Shown in pieces: positions 62,292-64,000 of a stretch of DNA of 64,000 nt (positions are counted from its first letter, which is position 1; every line of letters starts with the position of its first letter). Origin of the DNA: Clostridia bacterium (GTDB lineage: Bacteria > Bacillota_A > Clostridia > UBA1212 > UBA1255); NCBI GenBank assembly GCA_017522515.1, contig JAFWZH010000035.1:9887-73886 (forward strand). The letters are read 5' to 3'. The translations under genes and the position numbers were made by a program. A model generated the notes under the pieces. The model was not told the origin of the DNA and searched no databases. It saw nothing but the letters and a program-made list of their open reading frames with translations.

Positions 62292-63578
62292 TTAGAAATT
62301 GAAAGCTTCTCTCAAATCTTTTACTTCTTCATCTGTAATTGCAACAATATCTCCCAATGTCTTTGATGATACTATTGCTTTTGCGCTGTATTCCATAACC
62401 TCAAGTTTATCAAATGCGTTAATAAGGCTTGAGCCTGTCACGATTACACAGTCATTTTCTGCTATGAGAATCGGTGTCATGGGATCAAACATATCTGCTA
62501 CCATGTCAGGTTGCATAAAGCTGGCTCCAAACGGAATTTTCTTAACGTCTCTCAACATAATGTAGGACTCCGGAATCGTTCTTGAGTCAAACTCACAATC
62601 AGTTACCGCAAATGTCATTACGTATGGAGCATGTGCTATAATTATTGATTTTATCTCCGGATGCTTATCATATATTTTCTTGTGCAAGATTGCCGATCTG
62701 GATGGCATTTTGCCTGCTTCTTTCCACTCTCCTACAATTCTTACAATGTCTGACTCCTCCATATACTTTCTGTCTTTGTGATATGGAGTAATCAAAAACG
62801 AACCATCGGAAAGTTTCTGAGAGAATGTTCCTTGAGTGCTCGTAAAGAGTTGTTGATCATAAGCTCTTCTTATAAGTGTGCACATTTCGCGCCTTGCTTC
62901 TCTTTCTTCACTGCTGATAGACTTATTAACAAATTCGTCCATCTCAACATTCTGTTTTTCTTTTGATATTTTGATATATTTATCACTAAGCGGTCTTATT
63001 TTGCCGAGTTTTGCAGCTTCTATTTGAAGTCTGGCACAATAGTCCAATGTTTCGAACGCCATAAATGCTTTAAACAAATCTGTTGCTCCTACAAAAACGC
63101 CATGATTTTCTAACATTACTACGTTGTTGCCCTTTTCAAACTCGTTCGTAACTTTTATACTGAGTCCCGTGCTTCCCGGCACATCATAAATAGCCATGGA
63201 AACATTGCCGCATATTTCAACAAAATTCGGAATAAGTCTTGTCTCCGGTATTTGTCTTACTATACTAAAAGCAACTAATGCCGGCGGATGTGCATGCAAA
63301 ATAGCTTTTATATCTTGTCTTGATTTATAAATTCTTGCATGTACGGGAAATTCGCTCGATGGCTTGTGAATTCCGATTACTGTACCGTCCGGTTTTACTT
63401 GAATAATATCTTTTCTGCTGAGTGATCCTTTATCCACAGAACCCGGTGTAATCCAGATATCTCCATTATCATCTAATATAGACAAATTTCCTCCTGAAGT
63501 TGTTGTCATACCATACTGATAAATTCTCTCCATCAGCATAACTAATTGGTCCGCAGGATGTAATAAATCAAAATTCAT
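62292..63578 (-). CDS. Class II aldolase/adducin-family protein with duplicated domain
   Basis: 428 residues with two class II aldolase domains in tandem. The first (about 1-200) has the sugar-phosphate loop TTSGGNLSILDDNGDIWITPG, catalytic Glu in PSSEFPVHARIY and zinc His pair AILHAHPP. The second (about 215-425) has TQGTFSQKLSDGSFLITPY, but the Glu is replaced (PSRSAILHKKIY) and only one His of the pair remains (IIIAHAPY). The second half is probably non-catalytic or altered. The family includes fuculose- and rhamnulose-phosphate aldolases, which would fit rhaB elsewhere in the window, though the substrate is uncertain. The start at 63578 has GAGGTG 6 nt upstream. Confidence 0.85.
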   Translation of the reverse strand: MNFDLLHPADQLVMLMERIYQYGMTTTSGGNLSILDDNGDIWITPGSVDKGSLSRKDIIQVKPDGTVIGIHKPSSEFPVHARIYKSRQDIKAILHAHPPALVAFSIVRQIPETRLIPNFVEICGNVSMAIYDVPGSTGLSIKVTNEFEKGNNVVMLENHGVFVGATDLFKAFMAFETLDYCARLQIEAAKLGKIRPLSDKYIKISKEKQNVEMDEFVNKSISSEEREARREMCTLIRRAYDQQLFTSTQGTFSQKLSDGSFLITPYHKDRKYMEESDIVRIVGEWKEAGKMPSRSAILHKKIYDKHPEIKSIIIAHAPYVMTFAVTDCEFDSRTIPESYIMLRDVKKIPFGASFMQPDMVADMFDPMTPILIAENDCVIVTGSSLINAFDKLEVMEYSAKAIVSSKTLGDIVAITDEEVKDLREAFNF

Positions 63579-63642
63579 AAAAGCACCTCGATTAATAGTT
63601 ACTTGTTTTATATCAAAAGCCACTGCTCCGATATTAGCCTTA

Positions 63643-63671
63643 ATTCTACCAAATTTCTCCTTCGATTACAA
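63643..63671 (-). promoter_or_regulatory. Promoter of the aldolase-glnN-dipeptidase-radical SAM operon
   Basis: TTGTAA (63666-63671) and TAGAAT (63643-63648), 17-nt spacing, about 65 nt before the aldolase start. No conserved riboswitch fold is recognised in the leader. Confidence 0.6.
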
Positions 63672-63695
63672 CTTATAATTAATCAATTGTTGCTG

Positions 63696-63857
63696 CACCC
63701 ACCTACCTCGTAGCAGTAATACATTTTCGTCCATTTTAGAGGCTTTCGGGACGAAAAAGTGTTAATCCACCCACTAAACTCGCGGCAGTAATGATTTTTC
63801 GTCCTTTTTAGAGGCTTTTTGGACGAAAAAGTGTTAATCCACCCACTAAACTTGCGG
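63696..63857. repeat. 72-bp tandem repeat array carrying family B hairpins
   Basis: Units start at 63696, 63768 and 63840, an exact 72-bp period. Each begins CACCCACTAAACTCGCGGCA (or a close variant), contains the family B hairpin TTTTTCGTCC ... GGACGAAAAA, and ends GTGTTAATC. The third unit keeps only its first 18 bp and stops where the IS end begins. Confidence 0.9.
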
Positions 63858-63859
63858 TG

Positions 63860-64000
63860 TGCACTAGTCAACAAAAAGTAGACACATTTTTTAATTAATC
63901 ACCATAGAATTTGAAAAATATTCACGATACTGTTTAGGTGTCAAATAGTTCAAAGAATACGCGGGACGTTGTTCGTTGTAAAAGGAAATGTATGAGGCAA
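63860..64000 (-). mobile_element. IS3-family insertion sequence, right end (partial)
   Basis: The terminal sequence TGCACTAGTCAACAAAAAGT (63860 onward) resembles the end of IS150-group elements. It is followed on the minus strand by the 3' end of a transposase gene. The element continues past the right edge. Its insertion point falls inside the third 72-bp repeat unit. Confidence 0.8.
63891..64000 (-). CDS. IS3-family transposase OrfB, C-terminal end (partial)
   Basis: The last 35 codons of a minus-strand frame read SYISFYNEQRPAYSLNYLTP and end YFSNSMVIN before TAA. The FYNEQRP and LTPxxY pattern is the C-terminal end of the rve integrase domain in IS3-family OrfB. The catalytic DDE residues lie beyond the window. 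Confidence 0.88.
   Translation of the reverse strand, partial: ASYISFYNEQRPAYSLNYLTPKQYREYFSNSMVIN

Overview
The window is 64 kb of a low-GC Firmicutes chromosome, most likely an anaerobic, probably gut-associated member of the Clostridia. This rests on gene content: sortase-assembled pili, a short HisG with HisZ, a type III glutamine synthetase, rubrerythrin, a dockerin/cohesin gene pair, the ylxM-ffh-rpsP-rimM-trmD order and strong AGGAGG ribosome binding sites. No species is claimed. Almost all genes are on the minus strand. Only five (a PD-(D/E)XK protein, galM, a dockerin glucosaminidase, a cohesin-like protein and rubrerythrin) are on the plus strand.

Layout from left to right. 0-7.5 kb: the end of a glycerol-1-phosphate dehydrogenase-like gene, tRNA-Pro(GGG), and a translation/tRNA-modification operon ylxM-ffh-rpsP-khpA-rimM-trmD::nifS-thiI followed by a Gfo/Idh oxidoreductase. 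Here trmD is fused in frame to a cysteine desulfurase that sits directly before thiI. 7.8-16.3 kb: a complete his operon hisZ-G-D-C-B-H-A-F-IE, ending in a lipoprotein with a degenerate NlpC/P60-like domain. No histidinol phosphatase gene is present. 16.4-23.5 kb: an unknown nuclease-fold gene flanked by 43-bp palindromic repeats, galM, and a minus-strand set of a zinc dehydrogenase, rhaB and a short RNase E/G. 23.5-40.3 kb: a pilus operon with two tandem [giant adhesin - pilin - class C sortase] modules, a dedicated signal peptidase, a CnaB surface protein and a sortase relative that has lost its catalytic His and Cys. One pilin is interrupted by an in-frame TAG just before its LPSTG anchor.

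40.3-50.6 kb: a ten-gene operon argG-H-C-J-B-D-F followed by two uracil-DNA-glycosylase-family genes and a DD-carboxypeptidase homologue lacking the active-site Ser and KTG. 50.7-52 kb: rpsU (S21) and a lipoprotein. 52.3-56.4 kb: a dockerin-bearing glucosaminidase next to a membrane-anchored cohesin-like protein. 56.4-63.7 kb: aroB, rubrerythrin, and an operon of class II aldolase - glnN - dipeptidase - radical SAM protein. The right edge carries 72-bp tandem repeats broken by the end of an IS3-family element.

The themes are amino-acid biosynthesis (His, Arg, Gln, shikimate), tRNA thiolation, and cell-surface assembly. Three envelope proteins look like catalytically dead relatives of enzymes (sortase, DD-carboxypeptidase, NlpC/P60). 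Two families of dispersed hairpin repeats occupy many of the longer intergenic regions. Consensus sigma-A promoters (17 +/- 1 spacing) can be read in front of most operons.
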